Shown in pieces: positions 43,774 through 52,117 of a stretch of 64,000 nt of DNA; positions within the stretch are counted from its first letter, which is position 1, and the number at the start of each line of letters is the position of its first letter. The notes beneath the pieces were generated by a model that worked only from the letters and a program-made list of their open reading frames with translations, did no database searches and was not told the origin of the DNA. The stretch is taken from the NCBI RefSeq assembly GCF_039978735.1, contig NZ_JBDWAS010000057.1:57015-121014 (forward strand), read 5' to 3'. This DNA is from Maricaulis sp039978735 (GTDB lineage Bacteria; Pseudomonadota; Alphaproteobacteria; Caulobacterales; Maricaulaceae). The position numbers and the translations under genes were made by a program.

Positions 43774-44349
43774 TCAGGCGAAGGCCTGCCAGCCTTCGTC
43801 GGTGACCAGCGCATCGAGCCGCTCGTCATGATCCTCGCAAGGCAGGCGGTCGACGCATTGTTCGGGATAGGCCAGGCCAACCACGCGCACCTCGCCGGCT
43901 TTGCGCAGCCGGGCCAGCGTTCGATCATAATAGCCCGCGCCGAAGCCCAGGCGCACACCCCGGCGATCCACACCGACCAGCGGAACGAGAACCAGATCCG
44001 GCACAGCTTCAGGCGCCCGGTCGGTCGGCTCCTGCACGCCGAAGCCCCGGGCTTCCAGCGTGTCGCCAGGCCGCCAGCACCGGAAGACCAGCGGCCTGTC
44101 GCGACCTTGCATGACCGGCAGACAGAGCTGCGCGCCAAGCGCGGAGAACGACTGCATCAGGGGACCCGGGTCGATCTCGTGCGGCAGCGGATGATACCCC
44201 GCCACGACCATGCCGGCCTGCGGCCGCCAGTTGGGAGCGAAATGATCGACCAGCCTCGCTCCCGCATCCGGCCGTGCGGCCGATGCGGCAATACGGTCGG
44301 CGATCAGGCGGCGTCTCAGAACGGCTTTTGCGTCAATCGTTTCAGTCAT
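43774..44349 (-). CDS. ygfA: 5-Formyltetrahydrofolate cyclo-ligase
   Basis: 191 residues. Converts 5-formyl-THF to 5,10-methenyl-THF with ATP. Motifs: KAVLRRRLIADRIA near the N-terminus, LCLPVMQGRDRPLVFR, DLVLVPLVGVDRRGVRLGFGAGYYDRTLA (ATP/folate loop) and GLAYPEQ. ATG 44349 is preferred; a GTG 33 bases out is open but would run into the putative 6S RNA 3' side. Downstream of zapA and the 6S candidate, the classic arrangement. Confidence 0.93.
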   Translation of the reverse strand: MTETIDAKAVLRRRLIADRIAASAARPDAGARLVDHFAPNWRPQAGMVVAGYHPLPHEIDPGPLMQSFSALGAQLCLPVMQGRDRPLVFRCWRPGDTLEARGFGVQEPTDRAPEAVPDLVLVPLVGVDRRGVRLGFGAGYYDRTLARLRKAGEVRVVGLAYPEQCVDRLPCEDHDERLDALVTDEGWQAFA

Positions 44350-44389
44350 GATCCTGGCGGACAGCGGGTGTGACGGCTCCACTTGCGCC

Positions 44390-44521
44390 GGTGGTGCGTG
44401 TGTATCCCCACGGACCCGACAATTCAGGTGGGCGCCGCGTGAAAGGGACCACGGTCCCGAACAGAGGCAGCTCCCTCGTGGAGATGTACGGTCAGCGGGA
44501 TAAACGCTCCTATCGCACGCA
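44390..44521 (-). ncRNA. ssrS: Probable 6S RNA (ssrS)
   Basis: The 218-bp gap between zapA and ygfA is where 6S RNA lies in most proteobacteria. Read on the minus strand, its ends pair: GTGCG (44518-44514) with CGCAC (44398-44394) and TATCCC (44502-44497) with GGGATA (44408-44403), giving a rod closed at both ends. The tip holds GGGACC-GT-GGTCCC (44457-44444). Exact ends are estimates. 6S RNA sequesters RNA polymerase in stationary phase. Confidence 0.55.
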
Positions 44522-44567
44522 GCAGATAACCGTCACGGTTTCTATGTGGCGTTTTCCGGCGTCAGTC

Positions 44568-44990
44568 TCAAGCGCGCGCATCTGCGAGGTGTGCAGCAGC
44601 GGCATCGCTCTCCTCGCCCGGACCGGCCGGCGGCTCGCCCTCCAGATCGGTGGCAAAGGCCTCCAAACGCTCAGCTACATCGATCAGACAGCTCACCATG
44701 CGCTGGCGTTCTTCTGCCTGCAGGCTCGCCGCACCGTGACGTTCGTGGCGCAGACGCTCGATATGGTTTTCCAGCGCCTCGGTCCGCCGCTCGGTCTCCT
44801 TCTGCTCGTCGATGAGCATCAAAGCCGCCATCAGCAAAAGCCGGACATCGCCGATCTGGCCGACCTGTTCGACAATTCCGCCGACGCGTTCGTCAAGCTG
44901 TCCGGCAAGCTCGCGCAGATAGGCTTCCTGGCCGTCCTCGCAGCCGATGGTGAATTCGCGGCCATTGAGCGTCACGGTGACCTTGGACAT
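44568..44990 (-). CDS. zapA: Cell-division protein ZapA
   Basis: 140 residues. The N-terminal ZapA domain (VTVTLNGREFTIGCEDGQEAYLRELAGQLDERV) is followed by a coiled coil (about 55-125). ZapA cross-links FtsZ filaments at the division site. Only five bases after the DUF4164 gene stop and upstream of the 6S candidate. Confidence 0.93.
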   Translation of the reverse strand: MSKVTVTLNGREFTIGCEDGQEAYLRELAGQLDERVGGIVEQVGQIGDVRLLLMAALMLIDEQKETERRTEALENHIERLRHERHGAASLQAEERQRMVSCLIDVAERLEAFATDLEGEPPAGPGEESDAAAAHLADARA

Positions 44991-44995
44991 GCCGC

Positions 44996-45376
44996 CTACT
45001 CCTCACCCGCCAGACCACGCAAGTCCTCGATCGCCCGGTCGAGCGCATCGGACGCTTCCTGGGCGGCCTGATGCAGCGCGGCCTCGCGACCGCGCGCCTC
45101 GTCCAGAGCTTGGGCCAGCCGTGCCCGGTCATCATCAGCATTGCGGGCCTGGTCGGCCGCCGTCTCGGCCCGCTCGACGCGCGCCCGCATACGGCCGGCC
45201 ACACGCTCGACGCGCGTCATCGCGCCGTCCAGCCGGGCCACGGCCTCCTTGAGCGGATCTGAGGGCAATTCCAGACGCACGTTCATACGTCCAGAATCGG
45301 CTGCGTCGGTGAAAAGTTCAAGTGACCTCTCAAGTTTTCCGCCGGACACACTGGCGTTCGTGGCAGATGTCATCAT
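44996..45376 (-). CDS. DUF4164-family coiled-coil protein
   Basis: About 126 residues, mostly one long alpha-helical coiled coil (about 45-120; Ala/Arg/Glu heptads such as MTRVERVAGRMRARVERAETAADQAR). Proteins of this kind (DUF4164) lie directly upstream of zapA across alphaproteobacteria and may act as ZapB-like partners of ZapA. Two adjacent ATGs (45376, 45373) are possible starts; no clear ribosome-binding site. Confidence 0.75.
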   Translation of the reverse strand: MMTSATNASVSGGKLERSLELFTDAADSGRMNVRLELPSDPLKEAVARLDGAMTRVERVAGRMRARVERAETAADQARNADDDRARLAQALDEARGREAALHQAAQEASDALDRAIEDLRGLAGEE

Positions 45377-45492
45377 CAAAACGCGGCCATTTTGAGTCCG
45401 TTGCATACCATGCACGGGCGAGACGGCGCGATTGACCTTCAGCGCATCAAGGGCCAAACAGTCGCACCGGTAACGCGATCACGGGATGCGCG

Positions 45493-46074
45493 ATGTTCTC
45501 CTTGCCCGACTGGGCCTTTTACCCGATCGCCGCCCTCGTCACGGGCGGCATGGTCGCCGGCGCCCTCGCCTTCGGCGACTCCACCAAGCGAACGCCGGAA
45601 CAGATCCAGGCGGAGGGCCTGGTCTATGAAGGCGACACGCTGAATGCGATCGGCACGGGCAACGGGCTGGAAGCGACCTTCCTGACCGAGGGGCAGACCG
45701 CCTTCGTGCGCATCGCGGCATCGCGTGGCCCGCTGGATGGCATGCAATCGGCCGGCGCATTTTTCGCGCTGGCTCCCAATGAGCTGGAAGCCTTGCAGGG
45801 CCACCGCCTCCGCCTGACTTTCCGCGTACGCGCCGCCGGTGACCAGCCGGCGGAGGGCGTACGCTTCAACGTCTTCCTGCCGGGCATCGGCCAGGACGGA
45901 TGGGAACGCCATGCCGTCGGTGAAGACTATCAGAACATCACTTTTGACGTATCGCCGCCCACCTGTGTCTGGGATCACGGCTATATCGGCATCTGGCCCG
46001 ACTGGGATTTCGAGCGCAACACGATCGATCTGCAGCGCGCGGAGCTGATCGCGCTCGAGGAAATCGAGTGCTGA
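45493..46074 (+). CDS. Signal-anchored protein of unknown function
   Basis: 193 residues. A hydrophobic N-terminal helix (about 7-27, WAFYPIAALVTGGMVAGALAFG) anchors or exports it. The rest looks like a beta-sandwich (LRLTFRVRAAGDQPAEGVRFNVFLPG; CVWDHGYIGIWPDWDFERNTIDL), in outline like a carbohydrate-binding or jelly-roll domain, but no family is recognised. Divergent from the DUF4164-zapA operon; convergent with the GT2 gene. Confidence 0.75.
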   Translation: MFSLPDWAFYPIAALVTGGMVAGALAFGDSTKRTPEQIQAEGLVYEGDTLNAIGTGNGLEATFLTEGQTAFVRIAASRGPLDGMQSAGAFFALAPNELEALQGHRLRLTFRVRAAGDQPAEGVRFNVFLPGIGQDGWERHAVGEDYQNITFDVSPPTCVWDHGYIGIWPDWDFERNTIDLQRAELIALEEIEC

Positions 46075-46081
46075 AGCCCGG

Positions 46082-47113
46082 TCAGCGCTGAACCGGCCGG
46101 ATATCCGGCTCGCGGGTCAGAAGCGCGCGGGAATTCCAGCACATCATCCGCGCAAAAACTGACGGCTTTACCGTACGCGCCGCCTGAAGCCCGCGGCGCT
46201 CGCGCATGAGCCGCGGCCAGTCGGCCAGGGCGTCCCGGACGGCCCGGCCATAAAGCCCGAACTGGCCCTGCCGCGCCGACGCCCCCCAAAGGGCGAGGTT
46301 GGCGATAATGTGAAACGGTGCCAGCACCGGAAACAGCCAGCCCGGCATGTCGCGGGCAAACACCCAGATCCGGTTGCGCACGCCGTGATAGGTGGCAAAT
46401 TCCGACCGCCGCCCCGACGAGGCATAGCCCATATGATCGACGGCCGCGTCACGCAGCTGGACTGCCCGGTGACCGAACAGGCGGGCGCGGAAGGCGAGAT
46501 CGACATCCTCATTGTAGCAGAAGAAGCTCTCGTCGAAGCCGTTCAGGGCCTCGAAGACGTCGCGCCGGACCATGGCGGCCGCGCCGCAGGGCCCGAACAC
46601 CTCGCCCTCCTCCGGCAGAAGGGAGATGGGCCGCATATAGGCCGCCCGATAGGCCAGCCCGGCCGCGTGATAGACATCGCCGGCCCCGTCCAGCAGGTCC
46701 GGCCGTTCGGCGCTGTACTGGGTCGAACCGAACAGGGCGATATCCGGATAACGCTCGATCGCAGCTGCCAGCTGCTCGATCCAGTCAGGCCGCGCGAAGG
46801 CATCCGGATTGAGAAAGACCACCCAGCGCCCCGAGCTTTTCTCGACCAGCCGGTTATTGCCGGCAGCAAAGCCCAGATTGGTGTCGGACTCGATAAAGGT
46901 CACCCAGTCCGGCAGGTCTGAAGCCGTCACCCGCTCGCCGTCGGGCGACCCGTTCTCGAGCACCAGCACCTCGCCCGGACGCACAGTCTGGGCCTCAAGC
47001 GCGGCGAGGCAGCGCCCGATCGTCTCATGGCTGCGATAGGCGACGATATGTACAGAAATGTCCGGCGCCTGTGGCACACCCTGCTCCAGTCCTGATCCGG
47101 CCCGCGCCGGCAT
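46082..47113 (-). CDS. Family 2 glycosyltransferase (rhamnosyltransferase-like)
   Basis: 343 residues, cytosolic GT-A fold. VHIVAYRSHETIGRCLAALEAQ, ENGSPDG, NLGFAAGNNRL, VFLNPDAF (DxD equivalent) and the later GPCGAAAMVRRDVFEALNGFDESFFCYNEDVDLAFRARL are typical of WbbL-like rhamnosyl- and related transferases in O-antigen or exopolysaccharide synthesis. Donor and acceptor unknown. Alone on its strand here, away from the gtr-like cassette. Confidence 0.88.
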   Translation of the reverse strand: MPARAGSGLEQGVPQAPDISVHIVAYRSHETIGRCLAALEAQTVRPGEVLVLENGSPDGERVTASDLPDWVTFIESDTNLGFAAGNNRLVEKSSGRWVVFLNPDAFARPDWIEQLAAAIERYPDIALFGSTQYSAERPDLLDGAGDVYHAAGLAYRAAYMRPISLLPEEGEVFGPCGAAAMVRRDVFEALNGFDESFFCYNEDVDLAFRARLFGHRAVQLRDAAVDHMGYASSGRRSEFATYHGVRNRIWVFARDMPGWLFPVLAPFHIIANLALWGASARQGQFGLYGRAVRDALADWPRLMRERRGLQAARTVKPSVFARMMCWNSRALLTREPDIRPVQR

Positions 47114-47202
47114 CCCTGCATACAGGCTTGGCGCGGCAGGGCAATTCCCCTATGCCCCCGGGGTCACTTCTTTACGCCGTTTCTCACCAGGTTATGCCGA
47201 CG

Positions 47203-48015
47203 ATGTCCCTGCCCGCCGACCGCAATGCGCTTGCCTTCGAATTCGCCCGCATCTGCAGCCTTGCGGCGGTGAAGGTGATGGAGGTCTACAACAGCGATTT
47301 CGACACGCGCGGCAAAGCCGACCGCTCGCCGGTCACCGATGCGGACGAGCTCGCCGAAGCCATTATCCTGGAAGAGTTGGCAAAGTGCGTGCCGGATGTG
47401 CCGGTACTTGCCGAGGAAAGCTTCAGCGCCGGCCTGCGTCCGGATACGGGCCGCGCCTTCATCCTGGTCGACCCCGTCGACGGCACCAAGGAATTCATCA
47501 ACAAGAACGGCGAGTTCACCATCAATATCGCGCTGATCGAGGACCGCACTCCGACCGCGGGCTGCGTCTATGCGCCCGCGCGCGAGCGCATTTTCGTCGG
47601 CGGCGAGACCGCCTGGGCCGGCGCGCTCAAGCCTGGCCAACCGGTCAGCCGCGACACGCTCGAACCGATCACCACGCGCCAGGCGCCCGAAAACGGCCGG
47701 ACGGCCGTGATGAGCCGCTCCCACGCCGACGAGAAGACCGTCGCCTTTGCCGACAGTGTCGGCGTCACCGAAAAGGTCTCGGCTGGGTCCTCGCTGAAAT
47801 TCTGCCTCGTGGCGGAAGGTTCGGCCGATGTCTATCCGCGTTTCGGACCGACCTGCGAATGGGATACCGGCGCCGGCCACGCCGTGCTGAAAGCAGCCGG
47901 AGGCGATGTCCTGACGCCGGACGGTGAACCCTTCCTCTACGGCAAGTCGGACACCGATTATCTCAACGGCGCCTTTGTCGCCTGGGGCCGGCTGGACTCT
48001 TTGACGCAGGGCTGA
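47203..48015 (+). CDS. cysQ: 3'(2'),5'-Bisphosphate nucleotidase CysQ
   Basis: 270-residue inositol-monophosphatase-fold Mg2+ phosphatase. Motifs: SPVTDADELAE, PVLAEES (metal Glu), ILVDPVDGTKEFINKNGEFTINIALI (DPxDGT) and CEWDTGAGHAVLKAAGG. CysQ removes 3'-phosphoadenosine 5'-phosphate formed in sulfate assimilation. Two ATGs (47194, 47203) fit; the further upstream frame is open but not family-like. Divergent from the GT2 gene. Confidence 0.92.
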   Translation: MSLPADRNALAFEFARICSLAAVKVMEVYNSDFDTRGKADRSPVTDADELAEAIILEELAKCVPDVPVLAEESFSAGLRPDTGRAFILVDPVDGTKEFINKNGEFTINIALIEDRTPTAGCVYAPARERIFVGGETAWAGALKPGQPVSRDTLEPITTRQAPENGRTAVMSRSHADEKTVAFADSVGVTEKVSAGSSLKFCLVAEGSADVYPRFGPTCEWDTGAGHAVLKAAGGDVLTPDGEPFLYGKSDTDYLNGAFVAWGRLDSLTQG

Positions 48016-48109
48016 TCGCGGTTACCCCATTTTTACGCTCACGGCGCACAAGATCGGACCCAGACCGGAACACCCGGAAGTCCACTCAGCAGCCAGGGGC
48101 GTCTTCACC

Positions 48110-49429
48110 GTGACCCTTTCGATCAAAGGCCGTTTCGTCGTGATGGTGGTCACCGCAGGTGCCATCATGATGGGCGGCACTGCCTTCGCCTTCTATGCCT
48201 TCCGCCAGGCCATGCTCGGTCAGCTCGGCTCGCCCGAAGCCGCCCAGACCTTCGTCTCCGGTGATATCGCCGCGCATATCGACGGGCTGATTGCCGACCA
48301 GATGCTGGTGATCGGCCTGACCTGTGCGCCGGTCGGCCTGGCATTCCTGGGACTGGCCGTCTGGCTCGCCCTGGGCGTGGCACGCCCCCTGGGACGTTTG
48401 CAGACGGGACTGGACAGGCTGCGTACTGGCGATCTCGACATCGAAATCAATGGGGCCGACCGCGGCGACGAGATCGGCGCCATTGCCCGCTCGGTGATTG
48501 AATTCCGCGCCAATCTGGCTGATCGCGCCCGTGAAGAGGCCGAGCGGCAATATGCCCAGCAGACGGAGATCGCCCGCGAACGCGAGGCCCTGATGCGTCA
48601 GGTTGCCGAGGATTTCGAGCGCTCGGTCCTTAGCGTCGTCAACACGCTGACCGATGCTGCCGGTACGGTCGGACGGCATTCCGGCGACCTGCAGACGGCC
48701 GTGGAACAGTCGCTGGCCTCCCTGCAGGAGGTGCGCACCGCGTCCGGCGAGTCGCGCACCCAGGTGGAAACGGTCTCCCGCTCGGCGGATGCGCTGTCCC
48801 TGTCGGTTGCCGACATCAACACCAATGCCGGCCAGGCCGCCGAGATCGCCGCGACGGCGGTTGCGGAGGCCCGCAAGACCGACGAGATCGTCGGCCGGCT
48901 GTCCGAGACGGGCCGCACGATCGGCGAGATTGTCGAACTGATCAGCCAGATCGCCAGCCAGACCAATCTTCTCGCCCTCAACGCCACCATCGAGGCCGCT
49001 CGCGCAGGCGAAGCCGGCAAGGGCTTCGCCGTCGTGGCCAGCGAAGTGAAGGCCCTTGCCGAGCAGACCACGAAAGCTACCGAAGACATCACGGCTCAGG
49101 TGGCCTCGGTGCAGGACGTCGCCCGTCAATCGGAGACCGCGATCCGCAATATCGCCGCGACAATCGACCGCATCAGCGCCCTGTCCGGAACGATCCGCCA
49201 GGCCGTCGAGGATCAGTCCAGCGCTACCCATCAGATCGATGACAGCGCCCGGATCGCCAGCACCAGTTCGGAACGGGTTGCGGAGAATGTCGCCCGGCTG
49301 GACACGGCGATGACGTCGAGCCGGAATGCAACGGCAGGGATGCAGCGCGCCTCGAGCGACCTCACCTCGGCCTCCGGCGAGCTGCACGTCCAGGTCACCC
49401 AGTTCCTAGAGAGCATCCGGGCGGCCTAG
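48110..49429 (+). CDS. Methyl-accepting chemotaxis protein with minimal periplasmic loop
   Basis: 439 residues starting at GTG. Two helices (about 8-30 and 62-88) bracket a periplasmic loop of only about 32 residues, too short for a standard ligand domain. HAMP follows (about 88-140, ARPLGRLQTGLDRLRTGDLDIEI), then the signalling domain with the conserved hairpin IVELISQIASQTNLLALNATIEAARAGEAGKGFAVVASEVKALAEQT. No C-terminal CheR-tethering pentapeptide. No che genes nearby. It may sense membrane or cytosolic state. Confidence 0.93.
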   Translation: MTLSIKGRFVVMVVTAGAIMMGGTAFAFYAFRQAMLGQLGSPEAAQTFVSGDIAAHIDGLIADQMLVIGLTCAPVGLAFLGLAVWLALGVARPLGRLQTGLDRLRTGDLDIEINGADRGDEIGAIARSVIEFRANLADRAREEAERQYAQQTEIAREREALMRQVAEDFERSVLSVVNTLTDAAGTVGRHSGDLQTAVEQSLASLQEVRTASGESRTQVETVSRSADALSLSVADINTNAGQAAEIAATAVAEARKTDEIVGRLSETGRTIGEIVELISQIASQTNLLALNATIEAARAGEAGKGFAVVASEVKALAEQTTKATEDITAQVASVQDVARQSETAIRNIAATIDRISALSGTIRQAVEDQSSATHQIDDSARIASTSSERVAENVARLDTAMTSSRNATAGMQRASSDLTSASGELHVQVTQFLESIRAA

Positions 49430-49440
49430 GTCAGTTCCGC

Positions 49441-49932
49441 CTATTGCTCGCGCAGGAAGACTTTCGAGACGGCGCGATAGCCCCGCCCCTCGAAGAAGCT
49501 GTGGGCGCTATCATTGGCAATGCCGCTTTCCAGCATGATCCGGTCGGCATTGTTTTCGCGGCAGAGCGTCTCGGCAGCCTCGAGCAGCCGGGATCCCAGC
49601 CCATGGCCCCGCCCGTCTTCGCCGACCAGCAAGTCCTCGATCGTCGCGATCCGGGTGCCGGCAGCACTTTCGAGCGCAACCGCGCACAATCCTGCGATCG
49701 AATCGCCCCGCCGCGCGGCAAGCACAAACCCGCCGCCTTCCAGGCACGCCGAGAAATCCTTCGCCAGCACGACATCCAGATCCTCCGCCCAGCGCTTTCC
49801 GTCCGGACTGCGGCCGGACAGGATTTCCCCGTGCGAGATATAGGCTGGCATCGGCCGCAACTGTGCGGCCGCCCAGGCGGCGGCCCCTGCAATTCCGGCG
49901 GGTTCGAGCGGGCGGATATCGATATCAGGCAT
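49441..49932 (-). CDS. GNAT-family N-acetyltransferase
   Basis: 163 residues with the GNAT acetyl-CoA-binding motif: IATIEDLLVGEDGRGHGLGSRLLEAAE (R/Q-x-x-G-x-G/A as GRGHGLG) and the C-terminal AHSFFEGRGYRAVSKVF. Acceptor unknown. Eight-base overlap with the upstream membrane protein gene implies coupling. Confidence 0.88.
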   Translation of the reverse strand: MPDIDIRPLEPAGIAGAAAWAAAQLRPMPAYISHGEILSGRSPDGKRWAEDLDVVLAKDFSACLEGGGFVLAARRGDSIAGLCAVALESAAGTRIATIEDLLVGEDGRGHGLGSRLLEAAETLCRENNADRIMLESGIANDSAHSFFEGRGYRAVSKVFLREQ

Positions 49933-50476
49933 TGTCGAGCCACTTTCTGACCGTGCGGCATTTCATCTGCTTCGCCGCAGCCTCGAAAAAGTATTTCCGG
50001 CGCTCTTCGAAGGGAATGGAGAGGTCCGGAACGGTACGGAAATAGGTGTCGAATATACCCCGCATGTCCGGTGAATAGTGCAGCCGGTAGTCAGGCCAGT
50101 TGCGCCGGAACCAGCCCATCTCCGACACTTCGAGAAACCAGGACACCCAGGTCCCGAAAATCATCGGATCGAGATTACCCCGGCTGCGCAGCCGCACGGC
50201 AATCTCGAACAGGTTCAGGATCTGGAGGAAGTAATTGTTGGCGACGACGGTCTCCTCGTCGTCCAGATCGACCGGCTTGTCCTCGGGCTCGTTGAAGATC
50301 CGGGCCAGAACCGCACGATGTTCCGCTTCGAAGCGGAAGATGTTCAGCGCCTCGGTCTCCAGATTGATATAGGTCGAACGCCGGGTCTCCCGCGCATTCC
50401 ACATCACGCCGATGATCAGCGCGGCAAATGCCGCGATGTCCAGCGTCCCGAGTATCGGTGGCAACCAGTCCGGCAT
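49925..50476 (-). CDS. Membrane-anchored protein of unknown function
   Basis: 183 residues from ATG 50476, chosen for the strong GGGGGAGG just upstream. One N-terminal helix (about 6-25, LPPILGTLDIAAFAALIIGVMW) is followed by a cytosolic helical domain rich in Trp/Tyr/Arg (WVSWFLEVSEMGWFRRNWPDYRLHYSPDMRGIFDTYFR). The overall look is of the DUF4760-type membrane proteins, but I cannot assign it. Coupled to the GNAT gene. Confidence 0.65.
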   Translation of the reverse strand: MPDWLPPILGTLDIAAFAALIIGVMWNARETRRSTYINLETEALNIFRFEAEHRAVLARIFNEPEDKPVDLDDEETVVANNYFLQILNLFEIAVRLRSRGNLDPMIFGTWVSWFLEVSEMGWFRRNWPDYRLHYSPDMRGIFDTYFRTVPDLSIPFEERRKYFFEAAAKQMKCRTVRKWLDNA

Positions 50477-50650
50477 GATCCCTCCCCCGTCTGCGATCTG
50501 CAGAATATCCGCCCGCTGCATGCTGGACACATCTTTCCTCAGCCCGCCCACGGCCAATTTGCATGACTATCCTGCAAGGCCATGCGCGAGAAAATCCGTG
50601 ACCTTTCTGCGCCCTCCGGTTATGCGGGCGGCCACAGACAGGACACCGAC

Positions 50651-51292
50651 ATGCTCGAACTCTTCACCTCCGCCCTGGTCACCTTTTTCGTGGCCATCGA
50701 CCCGCCCGGCGTGGCGCCGATCTTTGCGGCGCTGACCGATGGCGCGCCGAAATCGCATCGCCGCTCGATGGCGATCCGCTCGGTGGTGATTGCCTCCGGT
50801 GTGCTCCTGGGCTTTGCCCTGGGCGGGGCCTGGCTGTTGAACGCCATGCACATCTCGCTGGACGCTTTCCGCGCAGCCGGCGGTGTCCTGCTGTTCCTGA
50901 TGGCGCTGGAAATGATCTTCGAGAAGCGCACCGAGCGCCGCGAGGAGCGCGCCGAGGAAATCATCGGCGAGCACGACACGCACCCGGAGAAATGGGACGA
51001 CATCTCCGTCTTCCCGATGGCCATCCCGATGCTGGCCGGCCCCGGCGCCATCGCCACCATGATGCTGTTCATGTCCGACGCCACCAGCCTGAGCGAGCAG
51101 GGTATCGTTCTGGCGGCAGTCGCGATCATCCTGGTCTTCTGCCTGGTCGTTTTCCTGATGATCGGCCCGGTGATGAAGCTGATCGGCGAGTCGATGGCCG
51201 CCATGATCACCCGTATCCTCGGCGTCATCCTCGCTGCGCTGGCCGCGCAATTCATCTTCGACGGCATCAAGGGCGCCCTGATGGGCGGCTGA
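50651..51292 (+). CDS. MarC-family integral membrane protein
   Basis: 213 residues with six predicted helices. Family pattern: FFVAIDPPGVAPIFAALTDG near the N-terminus, FRAAGGVLLFLMALEMIF and FPMAIPMLAGPGAIATMMLFM, RILGVILAALAAQFIFDGIKG at the end. Named after E. coli MarC but not shown to affect drug resistance; role unknown. ATG 50651 follows the conserved N-terminus. Confidence 0.92.
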   Translation: MLELFTSALVTFFVAIDPPGVAPIFAALTDGAPKSHRRSMAIRSVVIASGVLLGFALGGAWLLNAMHISLDAFRAAGGVLLFLMALEMIFEKRTERREERAEEIIGEHDTHPEKWDDISVFPMAIPMLAGPGAIATMMLFMSDATSLSEQGIVLAAVAIILVFCLVVFLMIGPVMKLIGESMAAMITRILGVILAALAAQFIFDGIKGALMGG

Positions 51293-51396
51293 CCGCCCTC
51301 ATCCCGCGTACCCGCTTGCACCACAATGCCGAAGCGACTATTTCCGAAAGCCTGATTTTCGGAGACTTTATGTCCATCAGCCAAGAGGCCCGGTAG

Positions 51397-51420
51397 GGCC
51401 CGGTCACGGACGACCGGGCC
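51397..51420 (+). terminator. GC-rich hairpin downstream of marC-like gene
   Basis: GGCCCGGTC (51397-51405) pairs with GACCGGGCC (51412-51420) over six bases, about 105 bp past the stop. No U-run follows, so it is a probable but unproven terminator. Confidence 0.5.
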
Positions 51421-51493
51421 TGATCGATCAACGCTGCCGCATGCGTGAGCTGCGGCCGGCGTTTTCGTGTGCCTTTTTCAAGCTGACATCACC

Positions 51494-51751
51494 ATGGACA
51501 TATCCAAGCCCGAGCAGCGGGTCCTGCACCTGCTCGCCCAGGGCGGCCGTATCGATTTCGAGAAGGACGAACGCGGCCGCATCATCGACATCACCACCGT
51601 CACGCGCGACGGATGGGCCTGGAACGGCTGTTCCCTTGCCCTCTTCGCCAAGCTGCGGCGCCGGCGCTATATCGCGTCCCACTGCAGCGGCCCCTACCGG
51701 ATCACCCGGCTGGGCCTGAAACGCGTCCGGTCTCAACCCGACAACCGGTAG
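51494..51751 (+). CDS. yjhX: YjhX-family protein (UPF0386; topoisomerase-inhibitor toxin homologue)
   Basis: 85 residues. The pattern MDISKPEQRVLHLLAQGGRI, then TRDGWAWNGCSLALFAKLRRRRYIAS and GPYRITRLGLKRVRSQPDNR, follows UPF0386/YjhX throughout. E. coli YjhX (TopAI) inhibits topoisomerase I and is neutralised by the GNAT-fold antitoxin YjhQ. No gene directly adjacent looks like YjhQ; the nearest GNAT gene (49441-49932) is on the other strand with two genes between. Solitary members in alphaproteobacteria may have another role. Confidence 0.85.
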   Translation: MDISKPEQRVLHLLAQGGRIDFEKDERGRIIDITTVTRDGWAWNGCSLALFAKLRRRRYIASHCSGPYRITRLGLKRVRSQPDNR

Positions 51752-51870
51752 CAAACCGCCGCCGGCGTCCTCGCGGCGCCGGCGGCGGAAACCGATCGTT
51801 AGCCAACATCTGCCATGATGAAGCCCTGAAGGACCGCTACCGGTCTCTTGAGGGGGGACTGGAGGAGTAG

Positions 51871-52059
51871 ATGGCATTCCGCCTGATCGTGCTGCTCACG
51901 GCAGCCGCCCTGTCATCGGCCGGCTTCACCGCCGCCGCCTGGAGCCTGACCCGCGGCCAGACCGACCAGGCGATCGCGTTCGGCTGGCCGGCCATAGCAG
52001 TCGCCATCACCGTTGCCATCCTTGTTCCCATGGGCAAGCGCCCCGGCTCGTCCGGCTAA
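51871..52059 (+). CDS. Small two-helix membrane protein
   Basis: 62 residues with two hydrophobic helices (about 4-25 and 38-54) and a short basic tail (GKRPGSSG). A near-perfect GGAGGAG lies four bases before the ATG, which argues that it is translated. No family recognised. Followed two bases after the stop by palindromic element copy C. Confidence 0.6.
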   Translation: MAFRLIVLLTAAALSSAGFTAAAWSLTRGQTDQAIAFGWPAIAVAITVAILVPMGKRPGSSG

Positions 52060-52060
52060 A

Positions 52061-52105
52061 GCATTTTCAGCAAAAGTGGAGACCGGTTTTGCGGTCCGAA
52101 AATGC
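52061..52105. repeat. 45-bp palindromic intergenic element, copy C
   Basis: Outer arms GCATTTTC (52061-52068) and GAAAATGC (52098-52105) pair perfectly; inner stem GCAAAA/TTTTGC; core AGTGGAGACCGGTT. Begins two bases after a stop codon and lies between convergent genes, as do copies A and B. Near-identical elements are common in alphaproteobacterial genomes. Confidence 0.85.
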
Positions 52106-52117
52106 GACCACAGAAAG

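Noticed and set aside
51370..51396. Eight-codon frame (MSISQEAR) with a weak ribosome-binding site downstream of marC
   Set aside because: Too short to support as a gene, and the hairpin next to it is explained as a terminator.
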